Part shown: piece by piece, positions 21,873-32,874 of the stretch | Layout of the letters: each line of letters begins with the position of its first letter | Numbering within the stretch: position 1 is the stretch's first letter | Source: Symbiodinium natans | Taxonomy: Eukaryota; Sar; Dinophyceae; Suessiales; Symbiodiniaceae | DNA: 64,000 bases | Reading direction: 5' to 3' | Assembly (NCBI GenBank): GCA_905221605.1 | Contig: CAJNDS010002645.1 | Location: forward strand, 64,001 to 128,000 | Position numbers and translations under genes: made by a program | The notes under the pieces: generated by a model | Database searches by the model: none | What the model saw: only the letters and a program-made list of their open reading frames with translations | Told to the model about the DNA's origin: nothing

Positions 21873-22505
21873 ATGGCCAAGCCATGCCGCGAGGTTCTCG
21901 TCCAACGACACAAGAAAGCTAAGGCAAATGCCAGGGCAATCAAAGCGGAGATGCGGACGGTATGGCAGCGCTGGCTTAGGCGATTCAACAAGGCGAAGCG
22001 GAAGACTGCTGCAGCAAGGGCTAAGGTAACTGATGCCGGTTTCCAGGCCCCCAGCGAGTCCGAGCTGTCTTCGCTGAGCGACTTTGGAGCCTCGTCATCG
22101 AATGAGTCTAGCAGTAGTTGTTCAGCGGACGAAGCAGCCATTGACGCTGCAGTTCCTGCGCCTGAAGCAAAGGCCACGACCTCGCCCGCGCCCCGCGAGC
22201 CCTTAGCGCCACCTGCGAAGGCAAAGGCTAAGAGCTCCCCCGCACATCCGCCGAAGGCGATTGTGCCTAAACCACCACCCCGAAGAAAGCCCCGTGCTGC
22301 ACCTGTGCCTAAGGCACCTAACAGCAAACGCGTTCAAAATGCAGAGGGCATTTTTTACCCAGGATTTAGTGACAGAAATCATCCCAAGTATTGCGCCGCG
22401 TGTGACCAGCTGCTTCGTGGATTTGAAAGGGCAACGGCTACCCACAAGCCTACCTGCGAGTGGCGGCAGCGCAAAGTGCCAGCCAAAGGACAGTCGGCTG
22501 CTTGA
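21873..22505 (+). CDS. Basic low-complexity protein with C-terminal C2HC zinc-binding motif
   Basis: A 210-residue product from the ATG at 21873; the frame is open a few codons further up, but without an ATG. Order: a Lys/Arg-rich, probably helical N terminus (about residues 8-50, RHKKAKANARAIKAEMRTVW); a Ser/acidic patch (SESELSSLSDFGASSSNESS); a Pro/Ala/Lys-rich linker; and a compact C terminus with C-x2-C-x13-H-x3-C (within PKYCAACDQLLRGFE and ATHKPTCEW), which should bind zinc. The charge pattern suggests a nuclear, nucleic-acid-binding protein; this is inference. The last codons and the stop lie inside the first unit of the downstream 227-bp tandem array, and all later units keep the same terminal codons (GQSAA, stop). 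I do not recognise the family. Confidence 0.6.
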   Translation: MAKPCREVLVQRHKKAKANARAIKAEMRTVWQRWLRRFNKAKRKTAAARAKVTDAGFQAPSESELSSLSDFGASSSNESSSSCSADEAAIDAAVPAPEAKATTSPAPREPLAPPAKAKAKSSPAHPPKAIVPKPPPRRKPRAAPVPKAPNSKRVQNAEGIFYPGFSDRNHPKYCAACDQLLRGFERATATHKPTCEWRQRKVPAKGQSAA

Positions 22506-23398
22506 CTCGAGTCGCAGAAGCTTGTCCATGAGCTAAAAGCGAGTCTGCACTCTTCCTGCCGCTCGCAAGCTGAAGATTAAAGCACGCAGTGAACTACAGC
22601 TCACGTCGCCTACTGTGTGATTTAACAGGCAAGAACTGCTACGTGTTCGAGAAGGAGAGGTGAGCGTGACTCAGACTGCAGCTACGAGCAACCCCAATTG
22701 CAGAATGTGATTCAGGACAGTCGGCTGCCTGACTCGAGTCCTAGAAGCTTGTTCATGAGCTAAAAGCGAGTCTGCACTCTTCCTGCCGCTCGCAAGCTGA
22801 AGATTAAAGCACGCAGTGAACTACAGCTCACGTCGCCTACTGTGTGATTTAACAGGCAAGAACTGCTACGTGTTCGAGAAGGAGAGGTGAGCGTGACTCA
22901 GACTGCAGCTATGAGCAACCCCAATTGCAGGATGTGATTCAGGACAGTCGGCTGCCTGACTCGAGTCCTAGAAGCTTGTTCATGAGCTAAAAGCGAGTCT
23001 GCACTCTTCCTGCCGCTCGCAAGCTGAAGATTAAAGCACGCAGTGAACTACAGCTCACGTCGCCTACTGTGTGATTCAGCAGGCAAGAACTGCTACGTGT
23101 TCGAGAAGGAGAGGTGAGCGTGACTCAGACTGCAGCTATGAGCAACCCCTAATTGCAGCATGTGATTCAGGACAGTCGGCTGCCTGACTCGAGTCCTAGA
23201 AGCTTGTCCATGAGCTAAAAGCGAGTCTGCACTCTTCCTGCCGCTCGCAAGCTGAAGATTAAAGCACGCAATGAACTACAGCTCACGTCGCCTACTGTGT
23301 GATTCAGCAGGCAAGAACTGCTACGTGTTCGAGAAGGAGAGGTGAGCGTGACTCAGACTGCAGCTATGAGCAACCCCAATTGCAACATGTGATTCACG
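22491..23398. repeat. 227-bp tandem repeat, four units, starting inside a gene's 3' end
   Basis: The marker 'cagtcggctg' occurs at 22491, 22718, 22945 and 23173, so the units are 227, 227, 228 and about 225 bases. Identity between units is very high, with only scattered base changes. Each unit contains 'actcgagtc', 'cactcttcctgccgctcgca' and 'ctacgtgttcgagaaggaga'. The first unit begins within the last five codons of the C2HC protein gene, so the array is a multiplication of that gene's 3' end and downstream region. Confidence 0.9.
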
Positions 23399-24813
23399 CA
23401 AAAAAAAACATGAAAGTAGTTGTACACAACTCGCGTAAGAATTAGAAGCACATTGAGGTTTTTGGCGGATTTGCTGAAGCCACGCTTGTGAGTGAATCGG
23501 CAACTGCATTGCGTGATGTGCGAGGACAACGAACGAAGTGCTTCATCTTCATTGTGGCTCTGGTGAGATAAATTTAACAGTTTATGTTTAGGAAGCACCA
23601 CGAATGCAAAGTTAACAACAAGCACAAAACACACTCAGTATGCAACAGATTTAAACGCAGTAACAATTATTCTTGCGAAAACAACACATGTACTTGCTTA
23701 GACGAAGCCTTGCATGAAAATACAGCATTGCAATAAAAGCACAACCTTTGTTAAAGCTATTGTACCTGCGTCGCAGAACCGTATATTCATTCGAAAGCAA
23801 TATGATCATTTGCCTCTATCTGGAGAGATATTCAATACATGTGTACTTTTAATGTGTATTTTTAAGCACATGTTTTATTCAATATTCACTTTAATGTTTC
23901 AAACTCATATGTAAGTGTTATAGTCCAAAAGGTCCTCTGACGCTTTTCAGAAAGCCTCCAGAAAATTCAAAGAGCCCACGTCGTTCGATTTATTTGAAGA
24001 CATACGTAAAATTCATGCTATTTTGTCCGCTGCGTCTTGTTTTCTTATGTATCTGCCACTTGCATAGCCTTCATGTGGCATGCTCACATATATGATATAA
24101 CATTTACCGAGTCAGATGTCTTCCTGAAAAGCTATATCAGAGCATGACTTGAATCGCTGCGTGACCGCAACATTAAAAGCTCGAGCAGCTTGTGCCAAAG
24201 AACAACCTTCCATTCAGCTACTTGTTCGCATTTTCGGCACGCACACGCACGCGCTATGTTGTGCATATTGTTAACACGAGGCGGCGGCCATCGCGCGAGG
24301 ATGTGTTCCCTGCATGCGTACGATGCTTATTGAATGCGTGACGTTATCACCTCAAGCCGAAATAAAAAAGCTGAGGCGGCACTTTCCGTACAACACCTGC
24401 CTCGCGGACGCATTGCAAACATAGTCAGTATTGAGTAAACACTTTTCGTAGTACACAATTAGCTTGAGACCAAGGTCGGCAAGCATGCGCTGGTCTTCTA
24501 TGCCATGGCTTTGTGAGGATGACGGTGACGAAGGGTTACGACGACTATTAATTGTGTACTCTATTCAATCAATATAAATCTTTTATGCATTGAGGTTGAA
24601 GACTGAGTCCTTGGGCCAGACTTCATCCCGCAACGGTTGCTTAGATTTTAATGGCAATATACTTGCGTCTTCCACATATATATATATATATATGTTCAAG
24701 ACATCAAGGATGCATGGTGCGTGTACCTCGCTGGCGAAGCGACGTGTTCAGTGCTCAGCTAGTCTGCGTGCTATAGGCCTTGCCACTTCGACGTTCTTAA
24801 CGCTCGGGCATAG
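23399..24813. other. AT-rich non-coding flank
   Basis: Composition changes here from GC-rich to AT-rich. I see no convincing frame. A (TA)n run lies at about 24672-24693. This may be the left flank or left end of the large mobile element that follows; I found no inverted repeat matching the right side by eye. Confidence 0.4.
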
Positions 24814-25017
24814 CACTTAGATATTGCGTTCAAAAAAAAGCTATCGAGGAAGTCCGACGCCGTGATCACGCCCAAGCAGTTTTTAAAGGAGTGCAGCCCT
24901 TACATACGTGCACTTAGAGTCGCAGAGTCGTATGATCACTCTGATAATTTGCGCATTATGCCAGACATTCTTGACTTCAAACCGCTGTCTCAGGTTCGTG
25001 CTTACGAAAGTCGTTGA
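24814..25017 (+). CDS. C-terminal fragment of an unidentified protein (first copy)
   Basis: A frame open from a stop at 24811-24813 to TGA at 25015-25017, with no ATG near its start. From about 24854 it reads like protein (DAVITPKQFLKECSPYIRAL, then DNLRIMPDILDFKPLSQVRA). It looks like the last exon or the truncated tail of a gene whose 5' part is missing or spliced from further left. The same tail, with one residue changed (ILDF to IFDF), begins immediately after the assembly gap at 30354. Its identity is unknown. Confidence 0.4.
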   Translation, partial: HLDIAFKKKLSRKSDAVITPKQFLKECSPYIRALRVAESYDHSDNLRIMPDILDFKPLSQVRAYESR

Positions 25018-25239
25018 CGACCAGCCACTCATCGTGCCTGGTAATCAGAAGCTCCGCATGCTTATCACAAATCTTTAGAATTCCTAAGGTCGGAACAAAA
25101 AAAGCAGACGACGAAGAAGCAAAGCAAATGCTTCATGCTTACTGTGGAACTTGATTAGTTATTCGTTCCTGCTTTATTTGAGTTCTTGTGTCAGGGTACA
25201 TCGATCCAGCAGGTCGCCTGAAGAGGAGCATTCGTACAA

Positions 25240-25790
25240 AGACACTGCGCTATATAATAGTCTTTGGCGTCGTGCGAATTAGTACGTCGCAGGACTAAGC
25301 ACAAGATTCCTCATCCTACGGCGAACTCGTCTGCCAAGTTGTGGACTCAGCATGCTCCTTATAGATTTGTTTGAGAGTACGTCTGCCGTACAAGTTACTA
25401 CGCTATACAATAGTAGTTAATGTCGTGTGAGTTATTGCGTGCCAGGACCAATCACGAGATTCTTGACTCTGCGGCCAGCTCGTTTAGCGAGTCGTTGACC
25501 CAGTACACTCGCTGTGCCTTTGCTTGTGACACGTGTTTACTTCTGCGCACTTACTATTCCATGCAAGAGCAGTGTCTGTGACGACTGCCCGGCTATACAA
25601 TAGTCGTTGATGTCGTGTGAGTTAGTGTGTGCCAGGACCAATCACGAGATTCTTGACTCTGCGGCCAGCTCGTTTGACGAGTCGTTGACCTAGTATACTC
25701 GCCTGTGAGTACGTGTTTACTTCTGCGCACTTAGTATTCCATGCATGAGCAGGGCCTGTGACGACTGCCCGGTACAGACGCAGCGGCTCA
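25240..25790. repeat. Diverged ~150-200-bp tandem repeats (left part of element)
   Basis: Three units, the first strongly diverged. The second and third each hold 'ctatacaatag', 'ccaggaccaatcacgagatt', 'gcggccagctcgttt', 'acgtgtttacttctgcgcac' and 'gacgactgcccgg'. No coding sense. The same array is repeated at about 30740-31290 in the right copy. Arrays like this near an end could be subterminal binding sites for a transposase; that is inference. Confidence 0.7.
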
Positions 25791-26219
25791 TCAACGTCGA
25801 GTCATCCACTCGATTGCGAGATCGCGCGCTGTATCTACGTAACCTGTTGATTGTTTAAACAACTGAGGATTGCGGCAATCTATCACTGGCACTTGTTCAG
25901 GTGACTTTGCTATAGTTATTTCATCGCGAACGTGTGACTTTAAGATATCATCTTTGTTAGTGTATCACTGCAGCTGCGTCAGGTCCGATCAGATCAGCAG
26001 CCCCGGCATCGAAAAGCTAATCCACATCGAGCGCGAACCTCGTTACGTCACGTGCTCCACATGTTAAAGCCTAGTGCAATGTCATTCGTCCAAGGCAGAC
26101 AGTCAACAACACATCTACCTGGAAGTTATGGACGCCAGTCTGTTGAATACAGCTTACTAGTTACATTTGTGATAATCGTTGCCTTGCCTCATTGTACTAG
26201 TTCTTGCCTGAAGGTCTGA

Positions 26220-26935
26220 GGCTGTGAAGAATTCCGATGTCGACGACAAGATCTTCAGATTGCCGAAGCAAAGGACATGTTTCGAGACTTACATTTAACG
26301 GTTTAATATTGCATACTTGACACGTCTTAATAAAATCATAGAAGCTCACATTGGATTCTAAACTTAGAAGACACTGAAGTCGAGTTAAATGATTAGCAGA
26401 AGTGCTTGCTAGGTGACAAGCTCGACGAGGAGATCATCAATCTGCCGGAGCAAAGGACTTGTTTCGAGACTTACATTTAACGCTTGAATCCTGCATAATT
26501 GACACATTATAAAAAAAAAGTTCAGATTGGATTCTGCATTCAGTGATAGGCACAAGTGCTTGCTAGGTGACAAGCTCGACGAGGAGATCTTCAGTTTGCT
26601 GGAGCAAATGGCATGTTTCGAGACTTACATTTAGCGCTTGAATCCTGCATACTTGACACATTATAATAAAATCACAGAAGTTCAGATTGGATTCTGGACT
26701 TACAAAACACAGCAAGTCGAATTCAATGATTGGCGCAAGTGCTTGCTAGGTGACAAGCTCGACGAGGAGATCTTCAGTTTGCTGGAGCAAAGGACATGTT
26801 TCGAGACTTACATTTAACGCTTGAATCCTGCATACTTGACACATTCCAATAAAATCACAGAAGTTCAGATTGGGTTCTGCGACGAGAAGACGCTCGAGTC
26901 GATGAAAATATCTGCCACAACTGCTCGCTAGGTGC
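26220..26935. repeat. ~160-180-bp tandem repeats, four units
   Basis: Each unit has 'gtgcttgctaggtgacaagc' (diverged in the first unit), 'tcgacgaggagatc', 'ggagcaaagga', 'gtttcgagacttacatttaa', 'cgcttgaatcctgcata' and 'aaaatcacagaagttcagat' in the same order. The first unit is diverged and the second has a deletion. Present again at about 31727-32440 in the right copy. Non-coding in my reading, although 'aataaaa' in every unit is reminiscent of a polyadenylation context. Confidence 0.75.
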
Positions 26936-27367
26936 CAAGCCGGCCAAGGCAATCTGTACAAGCTGGCGCAGCACGAAGAAAGTCGTTTTATCAGAGGCCA
27001 TTATGTAGTCACAAACAAAACATCATGTAGATGCCGAAGATTCGCAGTCGCAGCAGGACATGCCATCCTGGACTTCGCTGGCCCGCAACGCTTGGTACAA
27101 AGGCTTTGCGCGGAGAGGACTGCGTGACGTACATGCGTCGACTCCACAAGAAAAACATCACCTGACAACCAGGAAGAAATTCATTCCACGTCCGACTAAA
27201 CATTCCTCGACGACGGCGGCGAGGTGTACTGATTCTCCATGCGCAACTCTTGCCGTAAGCGCATCATGCGTATTCTCGATCAGATACTGTGGTGCGACGC
27301 GTCACACGAGTCTTGACTATATCATTATCGTTGCAAGCTACTGACTTTAAGAAATATCGTTTACAGC

Positions 27368-28055
27368 CCAGGCAAAGAGAAGTTCGAGGACGTGTGCTTG
27401 GTGGACTGCTTTCATGCCCATGGGATCAAAGCGACGTACAGTCGGGACGGTCCACTGTGGGCCATGGCTGATGGCAACGCCATCCTGCAGCCTTTTCAGC
27501 AACTCCACTGAAAACTAACGGTTATCGTAAAACACTGCAAACAACCACAATCCAAGGAAGGCACTAGTGCTCGTGAAGAAGACTATCATCACTCAGCCTG
27601 GAGAGTACGTTATCGGCACGCAGGGGCACTTCATAGCTCTTCGCTGGCTTGACGATGAGCTTTCTATTAATTTCGGAAAGCGGCGACACGAGTGGGAGCC
27701 TGCTTTCTTTGACGAGGAGCTGGAGGCTAGTAATTCAATGATTGTGTCCTGCTCACAAGAATCGCAGTGTGATGATCAGGCGTTCTGCGAGAGTTGTCCC
27801 ATCTCTGGCAAAATTTACGTCAATCCCAGCAGCGCTGACGCAGTTTTCCGCCTGGAGGCTGTCCTTACCATTGTCTTCGTTGTAACGCTTAAACTCTTTC
27901 TCTGGAAGGAACTCGCCGCTGTGGAAACTGTCGACAATCACGCGAAGGACATGCCTGGTTCGGGTCTTGAGTCGCTTGTCTGCGAGATGCTCTTGCGGCA
28001 CCTGCTCGATGTCCCTCAGTCGACGCCTAGACAACAGGCCGTGTCCACACTCTAA
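27368..28055 (+). CDS. Two exon-like frames, possible cysteine-protease-like protein (left copy)
   Basis: The first frame (27368-27508, then TGA) reads PGKEKFEDVCLVDCFHAHGI and ends ILQPFQQLH. It is preceded by a good acceptor (tttacag). The second (27567-28055) reads LVKKTIITQPGEYVIGTQ followed by HFIALRWLDDELSINFGK, then a Cys-rich stretch. The order 'GEYVIG..GHFIAL' resembles the histidine region of OTU/C39-type cysteine proteases, but no catalytic Cys can be placed, so this is a weak suggestion. The two frames could be joined by an intron starting with the non-canonical donor GA at 27510 and ending AG at 27567; I could not confirm this. The same block is at 32875-33562. A further exon-like frame follows at 28077 (MKEMLHRDLISSGGEIQ). 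Confidence 0.35.
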
Positions 28056-28359
28056 CCAGCTGGAATCAGGCGGTGGATGAAGGAAATGCTTCATCGGGAC
28101 CTGATTTCCTCTGGCGGCGAGATACAAGGAAACGTGAGGCGACCGCACACTCTGCGTGATGTTTTCGAGATTCCCGGCTTTATGGAGGCCAGAACTCGCA
28201 GCGCTTTTTTTTGTACTGAAAGCATGTACTCGCAGCAACATTCTGTGCATCGCAGGCCTATTTCTCTGAGGATTCGTCTGCGACACCGGCGACTAGCAAT
28301 CAGGTCTCTGATGCTCAGTCGGAACATGATCTCTGTATAGTTATCTTCTTGTCCATAAG

Positions 28360-28665
28360 ATGTGTACCTTGGACGAAGCTCAATGGCGTCTGCTCGATAT
28401 CTGCAGGAACATGCACAGTCTTCTCGATGTAAATCAACGTCACCAACGCAGGCTGCGAACGCAATTTGTAACATGTCATTCAGTATATTTACTTCGACAC
28501 GTGCTGCAGCAAGAAGGACAATGCAAGATCTGCGACATCGACAAAAAGTTTCTCGCCACCGAAGAAGGCAAAGCCGCCAAGTGCAACTTATGCGGCGCTG
28601 AACGCGCCCATAAAATCTTGCATGTAACGTGTGTCACGTCAGGTCATGGATGTTCCGAACTATAA
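28360..28665 (+). CDS. Small zinc-ribbon-like protein (left copy)
   Basis: A 101-codon frame from a true ATG. The N-terminal half is helical (AQWRLLDICRNMHSLLDV). The C-terminal half has two Cys pairs, CKIC and CNLC, spaced by about 18 residues, which would make a zinc ribbon. The stop comes a few residues after a third Cys (VTCVTSG). It overlaps the start of the next frame by about 20 bases, so it may be an exon continuing into it. Function unknown; its repetition in the right copy is explained by the duplication. Confidence 0.35.
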   Translation: MCTLDEAQWRLLDICRNMHSLLDVNQRHQRRLRTQFVTCHSVYLLRHVLQQEGQCKICDIDKKFLATEEGKAAKCNLCGAERAHKILHVTCVTSGHGCSEL

Positions 28666-29011
28666 GATCCCGAAGCGGTTCACTCCAATGGATTCGGCAG
28701 CACACCTGGAGATGAGCGTGGCGCGAAACGGTTTGCATTCAGTCGTGCGTAGACGAGCGGATAGCGCGAGTGTGGAATTTGAGTTCCACAGTCGTGCGCA
28801 GTCCAATTGCCTTACTGAGCGCGAACTTCTCTCGCAGCATCCACTTCTGGAAACGATGGGATTTCGCGGGCAGGTTCCGGGTGTTTTGTTGTACTACCCC
28901 GAGCTCAAATGGATTTTCTGGTCGGACAATGTGGACGATGCCCGGAACATGCTGAAGGAGTACATCTACTCCACCAGGCAAAGGCAGTGTGACTCTTCAG
29001 AGGCAAGTTAA
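28646..29011 (+). CDS. Small unidentified ORF (left copy)
   Basis: From the ATG at 28646 the product starts MDVPNYKIPKRFTPMDSAAH. It includes the run GFRGQVPGVLLYYPELKWIF and ends with a basic/Ser tail. The composition is protein-like throughout. Just after the stop another open stretch (TVLDAVSAARCFDDETAASS) in a different frame also looks coding, so the stop may be inside an intron. The right copy differs by one residue (VLLYY to VFLYY). Confidence 0.35.
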   Translation: MDVPNYKIPKRFTPMDSAAHLEMSVARNGLHSVVRRRADSASVEFEFHSRAQSNCLTERELLSQHPLLETMGFRGQVPGVLLYYPELKWIFWSDNVDDARNMLKEYIYSTRQRQCDSSEAS

Positions 29012-29281
29012 ACATACCGTGCTCGATGCTGTGTCCGCTGCGAGGTGCTTTGACGACGAGACTGCTGCGTCTTCTTCGCCGGAAACTGAGAAGCTCAACG
29101 TACGCAGGCGTGCCTCCATAGCTTCACGCAGGTAGAATCCGTCGCGACATCAAACTGAAGTCGTTGTTCGCTACAGTGTTGTTTTAAATACAAGTTGCGG
29201 TGAGACATATGGTTGCATGCACATGCAGGTGGTCACGGCGCAACAGCGTGTCAGCGTCGCTTGCGTGTACGACCAGTGTCA

Positions 29282-30253
29282 ATGATGCTACACAAACAAG
29301 GCAGCTTTGAGTGTACATGTTCTAACGGTTATTCTTTGTCAAAAACAAGCCAACAAGCTTTTCAAGTGGCTAACTTGAGGACATCACGATGGAGGAGATC
29401 GCGCTCGTTTCAGCAACAAGAAGATTACCATGGAGGCAGTTTCCACGACGACATACTCAGCATGTTGCCAGGCATGTTCTTCTCTTATGACTACTCGAGA
29501 TCACTTGCAGCGACATGCAAGCACTTGTTCATGGCTGTGAGAAGTGTAACGTACTGGCGCAACAAAACGATCTCCATGAACGTCCCAGAGTTCGACGATC
29601 CGGCGAAGCTGCGTGCCATGAGAAGAGCATATACTGCGGCAGGAATGGTAACTTTCAGTCTGCGTCAACTGGCTATGCTACACGACTTTCCAGAAAGATT
29701 TCTTTTGGAGTGGAACTATGAAAACGTTCCTCAGTTTCAAGCGAACAGCAATTTCTTCAGCTTTCAGTCAGACGGGCCGTTGATGGGTTGCGCAAGCTTT
29801 GAAATCACACTGCCAGCGAACATCAAGGGCTTGTATATAGGCGTCCGACAATGGCGAGTGATCAGACCCGCCGCTTTCTTTCGCATTGACAATGTGTTTC
29901 AGGACAACTGTACTGTTTCCGCAAGTATGAACAGCCAGCCTCCAGTCCCACACGCTGGGCGACGTGCTGAAATTCAGCCGAATCGTCCACATAAATTTAG
30001 TGTGATCTGGCATCAGCGCATGTTGGAACTGTCCATAGACAACGTCGGAGTTTCTCGTGCTCGACTGTTGGATGGACACGAGGACAGCGTGTCGCCCTTG
30101 GCCCAACTGTTTGTGTGGATTTCCGCATCCTCTCCGACAACTCACGCAGCTGCAACTTTTAAACCTTTGCCCTCTATGGTTCAGCTGCATGCACAGATTC
30201 AATGTGCAATGTGTCGAAGAGAATACAATCTCAACAGGCCCCGCTGGGCAGTG
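29282..30253 (+). CDS. F-box-like/RING-like protein, left copy truncated by the gap
   Basis: This is the first two-thirds of the protein described at 34790-36334. It is cut by the run of Ns right after NRPRWAV, in the middle of the zinc-binding part. One residue differs from the right copy (TFSLRQ against TFNLRQ). It should not be counted as a separate gene unless the duplication is shown to be real. Confidence 0.6.
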
Positions 30254-30353
30254 NNNNNNNNNNNNNNNNNNNNNNNNNNNNNNNNNNNNNNNNNNNNNNN
30301 NNNNNNNNNNNNNNNNNNNNNNNNNNNNNNNNNNNNNNNNNNNNNNNNNNNNN
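30254..30353. other. Assembly gap, 100 Ns
   Basis: Exactly 100 Ns, the conventional length for a scaffold gap of unknown size. Frames that run through it are artificial: the left side is the F-box/RING-like frame, and the right side is the C-terminal fragment starting DAVITPKQF. Confidence 0.98.
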
Positions 30354-30517
30354 CCGACGCCGTGATCACGCCCAAGCAGTTTTTAAAGGAGTGCAGCCCT
30401 TACATACGTGCACTTAGAGTCGCAGAGTCGTATGATCACTCTGATAATTTGCGCATTATGCCAGACATTTTTGACTTCAAACCGCTGTCTCAGGTTCGTG
30501 CTTACGAAAGTCGTTGA
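30354..30517 (+). CDS. C-terminal fragment of an unidentified protein (second copy)
   Basis: Starts directly at the edge of the gap and repeats the tail at 24854-25017 with a single residue change. Its upstream part is missing because the contig begins here. Confidence 0.4.
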
Positions 30518-32874
30518 CGACCAGCCACTCATCGTGCCTGGTAATCAGAAGCTCCGCATGCTTATCACAAATCTTTAGAATTCCTAAGGTCGGAACAAAA
30601 AAAGCAGACGACGAAGAAGCAAAGCAAATGCTTCATGCTTACTGTGGAACTTGATTAGTTATTCGTTCCTGCTTTATTTGAGTTCTTGTGTCAGGGTACA
30701 TCGATCCAGCAGGTCGCCTGAAGAGGAGCATTCGTACAAAGACACTGCGCTATATAATAGTCTTTGGCGTCGTGCGAATTAGTACGTCGCAGGACTAAGC
30801 ACAAGATTCCTCATCCTACGGCGAACTCGTCTGCCAAGTTGTGGACTCAGCATGCTCCTTATAGATTTGTTTGAGAGTACGTCTGCCGTACAAGTTACTA
30901 CGCTATACAATAGTAGTTAATGTCGTGTGAGTTATTGCGTGCCAGGACCAATCACGAGATTCTTGACTCTGCGGCCAGCTCGTTTAGCGAGTCGTTGACC
31001 CAGTACACTCGCTGTGCCTTTGCTTGTGACACGTGTTTACTTCTGCGCACTTACTATTCCATGCAAGAGCAGTGTCTGTGACGACTGCCCGGCTATACAA
31101 TAGTCGTTGATGTCGTGTGAGTTAGTGTGTGCCAGGACCAATCACGAGATTCTTGACTCTGCGGCCAGCTCGTTTGACGAGTCGTTGACCTAGTATACTC
31201 GCCTGTGAGTACGTGTTTACTTCTGCGCACTTAGTATTCCATGCATGAGCAGGGCCTGTGACGACTGCCCGGTACAGACGCAGCGGCTCATCAACGTCGA
31301 GTCATCCACTCGATTGCGAGATCGCGCGCTGTATCTACGTAACCTGTTGATTGTTTAAACAACTGAGGATTGCGGCAATCTATCACTGGCACTTGTTCAG
31401 GTGACTTTGCTATAGTTATTTCATCGCGAACGTGTGACTTTAAGATATCATCTTTGTTAGTGTATCACTGCAGCTGCGTCAGGTCCGATCAGATCAGCAG
31501 CCCCGGCATCGAAAAGCTAATCCACATCGAGCGCGAACCTCGTTACGTCACGTGCTCCACATGTTAAAGCCTAGTGCAATGTCATTCGTCCAAGGCAGAC
31601 AGTCAACAACACATCTACCTGGAAGTTATGGACGCCAGTCTGTTGAATACAGCTTACTAGTTACATTTGTGATAATCGTTGCCTTGCCTCATTGTACTAG
31701 TTCTTGCCTGAAGGTCTGAGGCTGTGAAGAATTCCGATGTCGACGACAAGATCTTCAGATTGCCGAAGCAAAGGACATGTTTCGAGACTTACATTTAACG
31801 GTTTAATATTGCATACTTGACACGTCTTAATAAAATCATAGAAGCATAGAAGCTCACATTGGATTCTAAACTTAGAAGACACTGAAGTCGAGTTAAATGA
31901 TTAGCAGAAGTGCTTGCTAGGTGACAAGCTCGACGAGGAGATCATCAATCTGCCGGAGCAAAGGACTTGTTTCGAGACTTACATTTAACGCTTGAATCCT
32001 GCATAATTGACACATTATAAAAAAAAGTTCAGATTGGGTTCTGCATTCAGTGATAGGCACAAGTGCTTGCTAGGTGACAAGCTCGACGAGGAGATCTTCA
32101 GTTTGCTGGAGCAAATGGCATGTTTCGAGACTTACATTTAACGCTTGAATCCTGCATACTTGACACATTATAATAAAATCACAGAAGTTCAGATTGGATT
32201 CTGGACTTACAAAACACAGCAAGTCGAATTCAATGATTGGCGCAAGTGCTTGCTAGGTGACAAGCTCGACGAGGAGATCTTCAGTTTGCTGGAGCAAAGG
32301 ACATGTTTCGAGACTTACATTTAACGCTTGAATCCTGCATACTTGACACATTCCAATAAAATCACAGAAGTTCAGATTGGGTTCTGCGACGAGAAGACGC
32401 TCGAGTCGATGAAAATATCTGCCACAACTGCTCGCTAGGTGCCAAGCCGGCCAAGGCAATCTGTACAAGCTGGCGCAGCACGAAGAAAGTCGTTTTATCA
32501 GAGGCCATTATGTAGTCACAAACAAAACATCATGTAGATGCCGAAGATTCGCAGTCGCAGCAGGACATGCCATCCTGGACTTCGCTGGCCCGCAACGCTT
32601 GGTACAAAGGCTTTGCGCGGAGAGGACTGCGTGACGTACATGCGTCGACTCCACAAGAAAAACATCACCTGACAACCAGGAAGAAATTCATTCCACGTCC
32701 GACTAAACATTCCTCGACGACGGCGGCGAGGTGTACTGATTCTCCATGCGCAACTCTTGCCGTAAGCGCATCATGCGTATTCTCGATCAGATACTGTGGT
32801 GCGACGCGTCACACGAGTCTTGACTATATCATTATCGTTGCAAGCTACTGACTTTAAGAAATATCGTTTACAGC

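Larger units (their letters stand above)
24854..30253. repeat. Left copy of a 5.4-kb near-identical duplication ending at the gap
   Basis: From 'ccgacgccgtgatcacgccc' at 24854 to the last base before the Ns at 30253, the sequence matches 30354-35761 with only scattered substitutions and a few short indels. The offset is 5500 at the start and 5508 at the end. Differences include S/N and G/R changes in two frames, an 8-base insertion near 31845 in the right copy, and homopolymer lengths. The left copy ends exactly at the N run and the right copy starts exactly after it. That is the pattern of two overlapping contig ends, or two alleles, placed in tandem by a scaffolder. Confidence 0.9.

Noticed and set aside
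20027-23398. CRISPR array
   Set aside because: Neither array has unique spacers: in the 39-bp array the spacers are copies of each other, and the 227-bp units are simple tandem repeats. The DNA is also evidently eukaryotic.
29282-30517. A fused protein across the run of Ns
   Set aside because: The fusion is made by reading through 100 Ns; the two sides belong to different genes.
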